A stretch of 64,000 bases of DNA from Jejuia algarum (GCA_947495775.1 CANMAQ010000013.1:70592-134591); one strand, 5' to 3'. Shown: positions 48,172 through 56,915, numbered from the stretch's first letter. Numbers and translations: made by a program. The notes: generated by a model not told the origin, from the sequence alone.

Positions 48172-49227
48172 TTAATTTATGGCTTGTACTACCGCTTTTG
48201 GTGCTTGTTTTTTTGTTCCATCAAATCCTTCTATACCGCTCACCGTTGTATATTTTAATACAAACTTCTTTCCTGGATTGATAATTTTGTACGCTGCTTG
48301 ACACATTATGGTCGCTTCATGGAAACCACAAAGTATTAATTTTAGTTTACCTGGGTACGAGTTACCATCTCCTATTGCAAATATCCCTGGGATGTTTGTT
48401 TGGTAATCTAAAGCATTATTAACTTTAATGGCGTTTTTCTCAATTTCTAAGCCCCAATTTGCAATTGGTCCTAGTTTTGGAGACAATCCAAATAAAGGAA
48501 TAAAATGATCGGTTGGTATATTAACAGGATCTTCTCCTTTTTTAGTAATCTCTATAGCTTCCACTTTCCCATCACCAATAATATTGGTTACTTCTGCTGG
48601 CGTTATAAGCTTAATTTTACCTTCATTTTTTAATTCTTGTACTTTCTCTACAGAATCTAAATGCCCTCTAAACTCGTTACGTCTGTGTACTAAAGTTACG
48701 CTTTTAGCAACATCGGCTAAAAAGATAGACCAATCTAAAGCAGAGTCACCGCCTCCTGCAATAACCACGTCTTTGTCACGGTACACTTCAGGTTCTTTAA
48801 TCATGTACTCTACACCTTTATCTTCGTACAACGCTAGGTTTTCCAATTGTGGTTTTCTAGGCTCAAAACTTCCTAATCCACTAGCTATAGCTACAATTGG
48901 CGCTTGGTGTTGCGTCCCTTTGTTTGTCGTTACTATAAATGTCCCGTCTTCTTGTTTATCTATAGTTTCTGCACGTTCTCCTAGTGTAAAACCAGGCTCG
49001 AATTGCTTGCCTTGCTCTAATAAATTTTTTGTTAAGTCGCCTGCTAATATTTCTGGAAACCCTGGGATATCGTAAATCGGCTTTTTAGGATACAGCTCTG
49101 AGCATTGTCCTCCTGCTTGCGGTAACGCATCAATTAAATGACATTTCAATTTTAATAATCCTGCTTCGAATACAGTGAATAATCCAGTGGGCCCCGCGCC
49201 AATTATAATTATATCTGTTTTTATCAT
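48172..49227 (-). CDS. NAD(P)/FAD-dependent oxidoreductase, ferredoxin-NADP reductase (thioredoxin reductase-like)
   Basis: A 351-residue flavoprotein. The FAD loop is IIGAGPTGLFTVFEAG at residues 8-23, QAGGQCSELYPKKPIYDIPG follows, the NADPH loop is VIAGGGDSALDW near 158 and the final FAD contact is FAIGDGNSY near 282. The redox CxxC of true thioredoxin reductase is absent, which is the mark of YumC-type ferredoxin/flavodoxin reductases. It is encoded beside sulfite reductase, so it is probably the electron supplier to it. Confidence 0.9.
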   Translation of the reverse strand: MIKTDIIIIGAGPTGLFTVFEAGLLKLKCHLIDALPQAGGQCSELYPKKPIYDIPGFPEILAGDLTKNLLEQGKQFEPGFTLGERAETIDKQEDGTFIVTTNKGTQHQAPIVAIASGLGSFEPRKPQLENLALYEDKGVEYMIKEPEVYRDKDVVIAGGGDSALDWSIFLADVAKSVTLVHRRNEFRGHLDSVEKVQELKNEGKIKLITPAEVTNIIGDGKVEAIEITKKGEDPVNIPTDHFIPLFGLSPKLGPIANWGLEIEKNAIKVNNALDYQTNIPGIFAIGDGNSYPGKLKLILCGFHEATIMCQAAYKIINPGKKFVLKYTTVSGIEGFDGTKKQAPKAVVQAIN

Positions 49228-49228
49228 C

Positions 49229-49813
49229 TTATGACTCTTTTTTTTGTATTAATCCTTTTGTGAATTCGTTAAGCACTTCTACTTTTTCTTCGAAATCACC
49301 TTTTATTGTTTTTCTATATTCATTTAAATTCTTCACCAAATCGTCTACATTTTCTGGAATAACCTGCTCAAAAAATTGACGTAAACGCTTTGCTGTTGTT
49401 GGCGACTTTCCATTGGTAGAAATAGCCACTTTCACATTACCTTTGGTTACAATACCTCCCATATAAAAATCGCAATATGGCGGGTTATCTGCAACGTTTA
49501 CCAACTTGGCTTCTGCCCTGCAATCTTTCCAAACTTCTACATTTATTTCTGGAATATCTGTAGTCGCTACAACCATATGCCGCCCTTGTAAATAGCGTTT
49601 GCGGTACACATCTTTTACTAGTGTTACACAGCCTGTTTTCGCTAATGCTATTGTACCCGCTCTAAACATTGGCGATACCATGGTTACCTTAGCATCTGGA
49701 CTAGATTTTAACAAAAATGTTAGCTTCTCTTCTGCCACAAAACCACCACCTACAATTAAAACATTGAGGTTTTTCGTTTTTAAAAAAATAGGATATAAAT
49801 TATTTCTTTCCAT
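49229..49813 (-). CDS. Precorrin-2 dehydrogenase / sirohydrochlorin ferrochelatase-like
   Basis: A 194-residue CysG N-terminal-type enzyme (Met8p family). The NAD-binding segment is VLIVGGGFVAEEKLTFLL near residues 17-34, and VNVADNPPYCDFYMGGIVTKGNVKVAISTNGKSPTTAKRLR is the typical middle region. It oxidises precorrin-2 to sirohydrochlorin and may insert iron, giving siroheme for the sulfite reductase upstream. It is separated from cobA by three bases. Confidence 0.92.
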   Translation of the reverse strand: MERNNLYPIFLKTKNLNVLIVGGGFVAEEKLTFLLKSSPDAKVTMVSPMFRAGTIALAKTGCVTLVKDVYRKRYLQGRHMVVATTDIPEINVEVWKDCRAEAKLVNVADNPPYCDFYMGGIVTKGNVKVAISTNGKSPTTAKRLRQFFEQVIPENVDDLVKNLNEYRKTIKGDFEEKVEVLNEFTKGLIQKKES

Positions 49814-49816
49814 TCC

Positions 49817-50578
49817 CTATTTTTTAACGACCTTATTATATACCGCGCTTAATGTTGCACGTTCTTTAACTACATCACCTATTACAATAATAGCAGGGTT
49901 TGCTAATTGTTTTTCGGCAACAATAGTCTCTATCGTTTGTATTGTCCCTATGCCTACATTTTGATTGTCTCTAGTTCCATTTTGAATAATTGCTATTGGC
50001 ATATCGTCTTTATTTTCTTTTGAAAAAATAGCGACGATTTCGCTAAGCTTACTCATACCCATTAATATCACTACTGTTGCTGTAGATTTAGCTGCCAAGG
50101 CAACATCTTCAGACAGTTGGTGCTTTTTGGTTGTCCCTGTAATGACCCAAAAACTTTCGGAGGCACCACGTTTGGTCAACGGAATTCCCTGATAGGCTGG
50201 CACAGCTACAGATGATGAAATGCCCGGTACTACAAATGTTTCTAAATCAAATTGTCTCACATAATCAATTTCTTCAGCGCCTCTACCAAAAATAAAGGGA
50301 TCGCCACCTTTTAAACGTACAACATGTCCTTTTGCCTTAGCCTTTGTAACAATCAAATCATTGATTTGTTCCTGTTGAAAGGCATAACACCCCTTGCGTT
50401 TCCCTACAAAAATAAGTTCTGCTGTCGCAGAGGCATATTTAAGTAATGCTTCGTTAATCAATGCATCATACAAAATAACATCTGCAGCTTCAATGGCTTT
50501 AATGGCTTTAAGTGTAATTAACTCCTCATCGCCAGGCCCTGCTCCTACAATAGTTAACATTGGGGTTTTCAAACTCAT
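49817..50578 (-). CDS. cobA: Uroporphyrinogen-III C-methyltransferase
   Basis: A 253-residue SUMT. The SAM-binding start VGAGPGDEELITLKAIKAIEAADVILYD, then FVGKRKGCYAFQQEQIN, RLKGGDPFIFGRGAEE and PGISSSVAVPAYQGIPLTKRG are family signatures. It makes precorrin-2, the siroheme precursor. With the dehydrogenase downstream it replaces the fused CysG of enterobacteria. Confidence 0.94.
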   Translation of the reverse strand: MSLKTPMLTIVGAGPGDEELITLKAIKAIEAADVILYDALINEALLKYASATAELIFVGKRKGCYAFQQEQINDLIVTKAKAKGHVVRLKGGDPFIFGRGAEEIDYVRQFDLETFVVPGISSSVAVPAYQGIPLTKRGASESFWVITGTTKKHQLSEDVALAAKSTATVVILMGMSKLSEIVAIFSKENKDDMPIAIIQNGTRDNQNVGIGTIQTIETIVAEKQLANPAIIVIGDVVKERATLSAVYNKVVKK

Positions 50579-50604
50579 TTCTTATCTACTTCCTTCTGTA
50601 AAAC

Positions 50605-52698
50605 CTAGTTTTGTTTACTTTGCGCTTCAGCTCTAAAGGCTCTTACTGCTTCTAAAAACTTATCGGCACTTGTGATATAGTTTAAAGCGAAATCTTTAGT
50701 TGGTGCATTTTTATTGATTTGGTAAATTACATCTGAAAATGAAGCCCCTAAATCAATTTTACCTGATGCTACGAACAACTCATCAAACTGCGAAATGATA
50801 CTCGCATGCGTGTTGGTCTTCTTATTTTCAGAAAGCAATACTGCTTTTGCTGAATTTACTAAAGATTGGTAGGCTAAATAAATAGCTCCAGAATACACAC
50901 CATTCTCGAAAGATGTCTTTGCATTTTCTATCTTCTCTTCACTTTCTAAGAACAAGGTCGCTATTAAATCAATCACAACGCCTGCACATTCTCCAATACC
51001 AATTTCCTTAACGTATTTTTCTTCTTCACCCCAATCGATAAAGTCTTCTTGTGTTAAATTAGTAGCATCTTGTAAATCGTTTAAGAAATCGTAGAAATAC
51101 TTCTCTCCTTTCTCTTGGTAGTAAGCAACAAAAGATTTCCCTTGACCATGAGCTTCAAAATCGTTTAAGATTCTGCGTAAGGCTTCTGGGCCTCTTCTAC
51201 TTGGTACTTTTACAACTTTATCTGCAAAAGTAGCATGACCATCGCCTTGATTACCGCCACCTAACAACACCTGTAACGCTGGTGCTACTAATTTCTCTGG
51301 CGTTCTTACCGTCATCCCTTGGAATCCAATATTTGCCATATTATGCTGTCCACAAGCATTCATACAGCCACTAATTTTTATAACGAGATCTTCGTTTTTT
51401 AAATACTGTGGGTATTCTGCTTTAATGACACGCTCTAACTCTTCAGCAATACCAGTACTACTTGCAATACCTAAATTACATGTATCTGTTCCTGGACATG
51501 CTGTAATGTCTACTGCTTTGTTATATCCTGCTTCTACGAAGCCTAATTTTTCTAATTCTTGGTAAAAGAACGGTACTAAGTCCTCCTTTACAAAAGGAAT
51601 TACGATATTTTGACGTAATGTTAAACGTACTTCTCCTGCGGCATAAGCGTCTACCAGATTTGCTAATAAGCGGGCTTTATCTGTATAAAAGTCACCTAAT
51701 AACACTTTAATTCCTATAGCCACATAGCCCTCTTGTTTTTGAGGTATAACGTTTGTTGATTTCCAAAGATCGAAAGCCTCTTGGTCTTTAATAGCAACCT
51801 GAGGTGCTTCTACTGCTATTGGTGTAGATGCCACATAGGCATCTGCATCTATGGCTACACTTTTAAACTCGATGGCTTTTTGCTCTTCTGCTATCAATGC
51901 TCTAAACGCCTCTAATCCTATGTCTTTTAATAAGAATTTCATACGCGCTTTGGCACGGCTTTTACGCTCTCCATAACGGTCAAAAACTCTTAAAACACCT
52001 TCCATAATTGGAATGATTTGATCGGTTTCTACGAAATCGAACAACACATCTGCATGACGTGGCTGCGATCCTAAACCTCCTGCAACCATCACTTTAAAGC
52101 CACGAACACCATCTTTTATCTTAGCAATGTACCCGATATCATGTAAGTATGATAATCCTGTATCTTCATCGGTAGAAGAAAATGACACTTTAAATTTACG
52201 TCCCATTTCTTGACAAATTGGGTTACGTAAAAAGAATTTATACAAAGCATCTGCATATGGAGACACATCGAACGGTTCGTTAACATCGATTCCTGCTGTT
52301 TCAGAAGCGGTTACGTTTCTTACCACATTTCCACAAGCTTCACGTAGGGTTACATCGTCTTTCTCTAAATCGGCCCAAAGCTCTGGGGTTCTATTTAAAT
52401 CTACATAGTGAATTTGAATATCCTGACGTGTTGTAATGTGTAAACGTCCTTTAGAATACTCGTCAGACACTTCAGAAATTCTACGCAACTGGTTGCTCTT
52501 TAATTTACCATAAGGTATCTTAATACGAATCATTTGTACGCCTTCTTGACGCTGACCGTAAACACCACGAGCTAAACGAAGACTTCTAAATTTTTCTTCA
52601 TCTATTTTACCATTATGAAATAGCTCAATTTTATTCGCTAATTCTATAATATCTTGCTCTACAACTGGATTCTCTATTTCTGTTTCAAAGCTTCGCAT
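50605..52698 (-). CDS. Siroheme sulfite reductase fused to a C-terminal HEPN domain
   Basis: A 697-residue protein. Residues about 1-550 are a nitrite/sulfite reductase: RLARGVYGQRQEGVQMIRI, REACGNVVRNVTA and the siroheme/4Fe-4S ligands Cys401 and Cys407 (CPGTDTC) with Cys445 and Cys449 (SGCMNACG). Residues about 570-690 are a helical HEPN domain (NGVYSGAIYLAYQSLVNSAKAVL). Sulfite reduction to sulfide is expected from the siroheme genes and CysDNH around it. The HEPN role in such a fusion is unknown. A flavoprotein reductase for it is encoded three genes downstream. Confidence 0.9.
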   Translation of the reverse strand: MRSFETEIENPVVEQDIIELANKIELFHNGKIDEEKFRSLRLARGVYGQRQEGVQMIRIKIPYGKLKSNQLRRISEVSDEYSKGRLHITTRQDIQIHYVDLNRTPELWADLEKDDVTLREACGNVVRNVTASETAGIDVNEPFDVSPYADALYKFFLRNPICQEMGRKFKVSFSSTDEDTGLSYLHDIGYIAKIKDGVRGFKVMVAGGLGSQPRHADVLFDFVETDQIIPIMEGVLRVFDRYGERKSRAKARMKFLLKDIGLEAFRALIAEEQKAIEFKSVAIDADAYVASTPIAVEAPQVAIKDQEAFDLWKSTNVIPQKQEGYVAIGIKVLLGDFYTDKARLLANLVDAYAAGEVRLTLRQNIVIPFVKEDLVPFFYQELEKLGFVEAGYNKAVDITACPGTDTCNLGIASSTGIAEELERVIKAEYPQYLKNEDLVIKISGCMNACGQHNMANIGFQGMTVRTPEKLVAPALQVLLGGGNQGDGHATFADKVVKVPSRRGPEALRRILNDFEAHGQGKSFVAYYQEKGEKYFYDFLNDLQDATNLTQEDFIDWGEEEKYVKEIGIGECAGVVIDLIATLFLESEEKIENAKTSFENGVYSGAIYLAYQSLVNSAKAVLLSENKKTNTHASIISQFDELFVASGKIDLGASFSDVIYQINKNAPTKDFALNYITSADKFLEAVRAFRAEAQSKQN

Positions 52699-52770
52699 AT
52701 CTTCTTTATGTTTTATATTGAAAGTTTTAAAGTAGGTGTTTTTCTAACTTTTACTTTCTATCTTTTTTAT

Positions 52771-54018
52771 CTACTGAATAAATCCTGCGCCTACTGTATT
52801 GTTAGACTGGGTATCGATTATAATAAACGATCCGTTAGTTCTGTGATTTTTAAATTGATCGTAAAAAATAGGTTTATTCAATTTAAAAGTCACTGAAGCA
52901 ATATCATTGATGTTTAATCCTGTTGCTTCTTTATCGATTCCAGAATAGTCTGGATTGATTTTATGATTGATACGATCTACTTTTGCCAATACTTTATTAA
53001 CGCCATGTTGTATCACGTATTTCCCTCCAGCTGTTAGTTGGTTGCTATCCATCCAACATACATTTGCTGTAAATTGTTTATCGATAACTGGGATATCACC
53101 TTCTTTTACAATCATATCTCCGCGACTTACGTTGATATCATTCTCTAATGTAATGGTTACTGATGAACGTCTCGATGCGGTTTCATACTTTTCATCGTAA
53201 AAATAAATATCTTTTATTTTTGAACGTGTTTTCGACGGTAATACGATGATATCATCTCCAACACTTAAATCACCACCATACACTTTACCTGCGTACCCTC
53301 TATAATCGTGAAACTCTTCTGTTTTAGGTCGTACAACATACTGTACTGGGAAACGTGGTGTTCCTGCATTAAAGATATCGGCTTTATCTAATTGCTCTAA
53401 ATGCTCTAACAACGCAGCGCCTTTGTACCAAGACATGGCTTCTGATTTGTTTACAACATTATCGCCTTTTAAAGCACTTACTGGGATAAATGTAATGTTT
53501 TGATCTTGGTAATCACGTTTACTCATCAACTCAGAGAAATCTGCTTTTATCTTATTGTAAACTTCTTCTGAATAATCTACCAAGTCCATTTTATTAATCG
53601 CAACGACAACGTCTTTTATACGCAATAGGTTATTGATAAAAAAGTGACGATTAGTTTGCTCTATCACCCCTTTTCTTGCATCTATTAAAATGATAGACGC
53701 TTGCGAAGTTGATGCTCCTGTAACCATGTTACGTGTATATTCCACGTGTCCTGGTGTGTCTGCTATAATGTAACTTTTCTTTTTTGTAGAAAAGTAAATA
53801 TGAGCAACATCAATTGTAATGCCTTGCTCGCGTTCTGCAACTAAACCATCTGTTGCTAGTGAAAAATCTAAGTAATCGTATCCACGTTGCTTACTTGTTT
53901 TTTCAATGGCTTCTAATTTATCGGTAGTCAAAGATTTTGTATCGTAAAGGATACGCCCTATTAGTGTGCTTTTCCCGTCGTCTACACTACCCGCTGTTGC
54001 TATTTTTAATACTTCCAT
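52771..54018 (-). CDS. cysN: Sulfate adenylyltransferase subunit 1
   Basis: A 415-residue GTPase subunit of ATP sulfurylase. The P-loop GSVDDGKST is at residues 10-17, DTPGHVEYTRNM is switch II and NKMDL is the guanine site, followed by two beta-barrel domains. No APS-kinase (CysC) domain is fused to its end. The ATG at 54018 is chosen because residues before it derive from the REP-like palindrome in the intergenic gap. A 169-base gap with palindromes separates it from cysD. Confidence 0.93.
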   Translation of the reverse strand: MEVLKIATAGSVDDGKSTLIGRILYDTKSLTTDKLEAIEKTSKQRGYDYLDFSLATDGLVAEREQGITIDVAHIYFSTKKKSYIIADTPGHVEYTRNMVTGASTSQASIILIDARKGVIEQTNRHFFINNLLRIKDVVVAINKMDLVDYSEEVYNKIKADFSELMSKRDYQDQNITFIPVSALKGDNVVNKSEAMSWYKGAALLEHLEQLDKADIFNAGTPRFPVQYVVRPKTEEFHDYRGYAGKVYGGDLSVGDDIIVLPSKTRSKIKDIYFYDEKYETASRRSSVTITLENDINVSRGDMIVKEGDIPVIDKQFTANVCWMDSNQLTAGGKYVIQHGVNKVLAKVDRINHKINPDYSGIDKEATGLNINDIASVTFKLNKPIFYDQFKNHRTNGSFIIIDTQSNNTVGAGFIQ

Positions 54019-54187
54019 TCCTCGCCCCAACCCTCTCCAAAGGAGAAGGAATTCTTTACAGGTATATTTTAAAATTTGTTTTAATTCTTTTACTTTTCAT
54101 ACCTACAAGACTTTTAGACCTTGCAGGACAGCTTTGTCCTTTTATTTTCACAAACTTGCTACTTCCCCCTTTGGAGGTCAAAGGGAT
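54019..54187. repeat. REP-like palindrome cluster between cysD and cysN
   Basis: In an otherwise tightly packed operon this 169-base gap holds four imperfect palindromes: CCTCTCC-AA-AGGAGAAGG (54031-54049), ACCTACAAG/CTTGCAGG type (54101-54128), AGGACA-GCTT-TGTCCT (54125-54140) and TCCCCCTTTGGAGG with TCAAAGGGA (54164-54186). The first and last look like palindromes I recall as frequent between genes in Flavobacteriaceae; that is memory, not a search. Confidence 0.65.
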
Positions 54188-55093
54188 TTAGAAATACCCT
54201 TGTTGCTTACGTTTTTCCATTGCTGCCTCAGAACGTTTATCATCGATACGCGCCCCACGTTCTGAAATTGTAGAGTCTCTAATCTCTTCTACAACTTTAG
54301 ATATTGATACGGCCTCAGACAATACTGCAGCGGTACAACTCATATCGCCTACAGTTCTAAAACGCACCATTTCTTCTATCACTTCTTCATCTTCATCTCT
54401 GTATACCACATCGTCTTCAGCAGACCATATCATACCATCTCTTAAAAATACTTTACGTTTGTGTGCAAAATAGATAGAAGGGATTTCAATATTTTCTTTT
54501 TCAATATAAGACCATACATCTAGTTCTGTCCAATTCGAAATTGGAAACACACGTACATTTTGTCCTAATTCTATGTCTCCATTTAGCATGTCAAACAATT
54601 CAGGACGTTGGTTCTTTTCATCCCACTGTCCAAAATCATCACGCACTGAAAAAATACGTTCTTTAGCTCTGGCTTTTTCTTCATCACGACGTGCCCCACC
54701 AATACAAGCATCAAATTTAAACTCTTCAATAGCATCTAAAAGTGTTGTGGTTTGCAACATGTTTCTACTTGCATAACGCCCAGACTCTTCTTTTACCTTA
54801 CCTTCATCGATAGAATCTTGTACATTTCTAACAATTAATTCTAAACCAAGTTCTTTCACCAAACGGTCTCTAAACTCTATAGTTTCTGGAAAGTTATGTC
54901 CTGTATCAATATGCATTAAAGGGAATGGTACTTTTGCTGGGTAAAATGCTTTCACAGCTAATCTTACTAGCGTAATTGAATCTTTTCCTCCAGAAAATAA
55001 CAACACAGGCTTTTCAAATTGTGCTGCCACTTCTCTCATGATGTATATCGCTTCGTTTTCTAGCGAGTTGATATGTGACGTGTCTTTTTTCAT
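54188..55093 (-). CDS. cysD: Sulfate adenylyltransferase subunit 2
   Basis: A 301-residue ATP-pyrophosphatase subunit. The PP-loop is LLFSGGKDSITLVRLA near 32-47, HIDTGHNFPETIEFRDRLV near 80 and GGARRDEEKARAKERIFS near 145 are CysD signatures. It forms APS from sulfate and ATP with CysN. The C-terminal SERGARIDDKRSEAAMEKRKQQGYF is a typical end. It is 100 bases downstream of cysH. Confidence 0.95.
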   Translation of the reverse strand: MKKDTSHINSLENEAIYIMREVAAQFEKPVLLFSGGKDSITLVRLAVKAFYPAKVPFPLMHIDTGHNFPETIEFRDRLVKELGLELIVRNVQDSIDEGKVKEESGRYASRNMLQTTTLLDAIEEFKFDACIGGARRDEEKARAKERIFSVRDDFGQWDEKNQRPELFDMLNGDIELGQNVRVFPISNWTELDVWSYIEKENIEIPSIYFAHKRKVFLRDGMIWSAEDDVVYRDEDEEVIEEMVRFRTVGDMSCTAAVLSEAVSISKVVEEIRDSTISERGARIDDKRSEAAMEKRKQQGYF

Positions 55094-55195
55094 AATAGTA
55101 TATTACTTGCCTTTTAAAAGGCGCACCTGCTTTAAAAAAGCAAGTTTATTTATTGTTTTAATTTGTGTTTTAAGGCGTTCTCTTAGAGAAACACT

Positions 55196-55816
55196 TTAGG
55201 CATGTAAACCACACTCTCGGTTTGCTAATGCTTTCGTTGGATCGAAATATTTAAATTCGTTAGGCAACTTATGCTCTTCTAAATACGCATCTAATTTCTC
55301 ATCAGACCAATAGTAAAACGGACTTACTTTTAATACGCCATCTTTACTTAGGCTAAAAATACCAATACTGTTTCTAAACGCTGTTTGCCCTTGCCTTAAG
55401 TTGGTAAACCATACTTTAGGCTGGTGTTCTGCCATTGCTCTGGTAAAAGGCTCTAGCTTTACTTGCTCTGTAAACAAAGCGTGTTTAGGATCATCTACAC
55501 TTGGAAGCCCCATCACAACATCGCGATGCGATGACGTTTGTTTAGGCACGTATAAAAACACATTTAAATCTAAATCTTTAATAACCTGCTCTGCATGCTT
55601 ATACGTTTGCGGCGTGTTGTAGCCTGTATCACACCATACCACAGGCACCTTAGCTTCTTCTGCACTTACGGCATGCAAAATCGCAGCTTCATAAGGTCTA
55701 AAATTTGTTGTGACTACAGCCTCGTTACTCAACTCGAAAGCTTTCGCTATAATTTCGGCTGGCGTTGCGTTTTCAAACGTTTTATTTAAGGCTTCTATTT
55801 GATTTTCTGTAAACAT
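55196..55816 (-). CDS. cysH: PAPS/APS reductase (CysH type without iron-sulfur motif)
   Basis: A 206-residue reductase of the PAPS-reductase family making sulfite with thioredoxin. PVVWCDTGYNTPQTYKHAE, WFTNLRQGQTAFR and the C-terminal ECGLHA with the catalytic Cys are present. The two Cys-Cys motifs of 4Fe-4S APS reductases are absent, which suggests a PAPS substrate. However, no APS kinase gene is visible in this window. Either cysC is elsewhere or the enzyme reduces APS without a cluster. It lies 13 bases after the DUF2061 gene. Confidence 0.88.
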   Translation of the reverse strand: MFTENQIEALNKTFENATPAEIIAKAFELSNEAVVTTNFRPYEAAILHAVSAEEAKVPVVWCDTGYNTPQTYKHAEQVIKDLDLNVFLYVPKQTSSHRDVVMGLPSVDDPKHALFTEQVKLEPFTRAMAEHQPKVWFTNLRQGQTAFRNSIGIFSLSKDGVLKVSPFYYWSDEKLDAYLEEHKLPNEFKYFDPTKALANRECGLHA

Positions 55817-55829
55817 CGCTTTATTTATT

Positions 55830-56087
55830 TTATTTCCCCCATTTCACAGCGTTCCAAATACGCTCATGGAAAAAGTATAATACCATTTTTGTTAAAAAAT
55901 CTACAGATGCTATCGATGCAGCAACTGACATTTCTCCAGTTAATAAATATGAAACTATCAATGTATCTAAAGTACCAACAACTCTCCAGCTTAAAGCTTT
56001 AGCAACACTTCGTATAGGCTTTTCACCAACAGCATCCTCTTTGTAAGTGGTCTTTTCTTTACTTTTCAATAACATTTGCGCTATCAT
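55830..56087 (-). CDS. DUF2061 membrane protein
   Basis: An 85-residue protein with two probable membrane segments: SVAKALSWRVVGTLDTLIVSYLLTG-type first helix (start about residue 27) and VAASIASVDFLTKMVLYFFHERIW. KALSWRVVGTLDT and the FHERIW ending are DUF2061 signatures. Role unknown, but in Bacteroidetes it often sits with cysH, as here, first in the sulfate assimilation run. A start at the next ATG (MLLK) is possible. Confidence 0.87.
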   Translation of the reverse strand: MIAQMLLKSKEKTTYKEDAVGEKPIRSVAKALSWRVVGTLDTLIVSYLLTGEMSVAASIASVDFLTKMVLYFFHERIWNAVKWGK

Positions 56088-56103
56088 TTGTCGTTATTTA
56101 TAT

Positions 56104-56129
56104 TAATCCTATCAATTTAGTAGGGATTA
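56104..56129. promoter_or_regulatory. Candidate operator upstream of the DUF2061-cys operon
   Basis: TAATCC and GGATTA enclose 14 bases, and the inner 15 bases CTATCAATTTAGTAG are a partial palindrome. It directly abuts the -7 box and should cover the transcription start. The Rrf2 regulator gene just upstream is the natural candidate to bind it; that is inference. Confidence 0.55.
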
Positions 56130-56137
56130 CAAAAGTA
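56130..56137 (-). promoter_or_regulatory. Candidate -7 box of the sulfate assimilation operon
   Basis: TACTTTTG on the minus strand fits TAnnTTTG, 42 nt before the DUF2061 start. A TTTG about 18 bases further upstream could be the -33 element. Confidence 0.6.
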
Positions 56138-56256
56138 ATACTTTTTTCCATACTACAAACCATAGGGCTTATTTTTTAGAATATTAGTGTATTTCAACGA
56201 TAAAATGAAGAAAATCAAACTGTAACCCCCTTAATTTTGAGGATTTTTAAGTCCAA

Positions 56257-56670
56257 TTAGACCTGAGAGAGGTCCCCCAAAGTCTTATTCCTAAATACTT
56301 TAAGGGTACTATCGCGTACTTCTATCATGAGTTTATGAACACTACAGGCATGTTCATCTGGACAATCGTCGCATTTCTCGTAATAATTAAGACTCACACA
56401 GGGCACCATAGCAATAGGCCCCTCTAAAACACGCATCACATCGGTCATTTTAATGTCGGAAGGCGTACTTCTTAAGTAATAACCACCGTGTTTTCCTTTT
56501 TTCGAGCCTAAAATGCCTGCTTTTCTTAACGTTAACAAAATCCCCTCCAGAAATTTCTGCGGAATTTGTTCGCTTTTAGCAATAGCACTTACTTGCACAG
56601 GAACATCATCACCAGTTCGCGCTATAAAGGTTAACGCTTTTAGACCGTACTTTGTTTTTTTGGATAACAT
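56257..56670 (-). CDS. Rrf2-family transcriptional regulator
   Basis: A 137-residue winged-helix regulator. The N-terminus MLSKKTKYGLKALTFIA and the recognition part QIPQKFLEGILLTLRKAGILGSKKG are typical. The Cys-rich loop reads VPCVSLNYYEKCDDCPDEHACS, with four Cys in a spacing like that of Fe-S-binding Rrf2 members. It is transcribed toward the sulfate assimilation genes, with an operator-like palindrome between. A role in sulfur or Fe-S control is inferred from this. Confidence 0.93.
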   Translation of the reverse strand: MLSKKTKYGLKALTFIARTGDDVPVQVSAIAKSEQIPQKFLEGILLTLRKAGILGSKKGKHGGYYLRSTPSDIKMTDVMRVLEGPIAMVPCVSLNYYEKCDDCPDEHACSVHKLMIEVRDSTLKVFRNKTLGDLSQV

Positions 56671-56712
56671 GCTGCTAATATAGCTAATTAAAAAGATGCT
56701 CCAAATTATAAG

Positions 56713-56848
56713 AGGATAGCATTAAACCTGTACAACTACAAATCCAACCATTGTTTAAATGAAGAGGCCTTATTTTTACCGATGATAATATCAATTTCAG
56801 AAGTAGGTCTCGTTTCTATTTTAAGTGAATTGTTTGCTGTGCTATCCT
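56713..56848. repeat. 136-bp segment bounded by 9-bp inverted repeats
   Basis: AGGATAGCA (56713-56721) and TGCTATCCT (56840-56848) are perfectly complementary and enclose the 100-bp duplicate of the LytTR gene end. Whether they are ends of an element or chance is open. Confidence 0.5.
56736..56835 (-). pseudogene. Duplicated 3' end of the LytTR regulator gene (100 bp, identical)
   Basis: Every base of 56736-56835 equals 57701-57800, the last 33 codons including the stop of the LytTR gene. The copy has no upstream coding part and lies between the Rrf2 gene and the outer membrane barrel gene. Perfect identity points to a recent duplication, gene conversion or an assembly fault. Confidence 0.9.
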
Positions 56849-56915
56849 ACAGATTATCTTTTAATCAAGAGCTTATAAAGATTAACATTCTTACTTAAAC
56901 GTTAAAGCACTACTC

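Noticed and set aside
53937..54265. Small plus-strand frames over the cysD-cysN gap
   Set aside because: They span known genes and palindromes and show no coding character.
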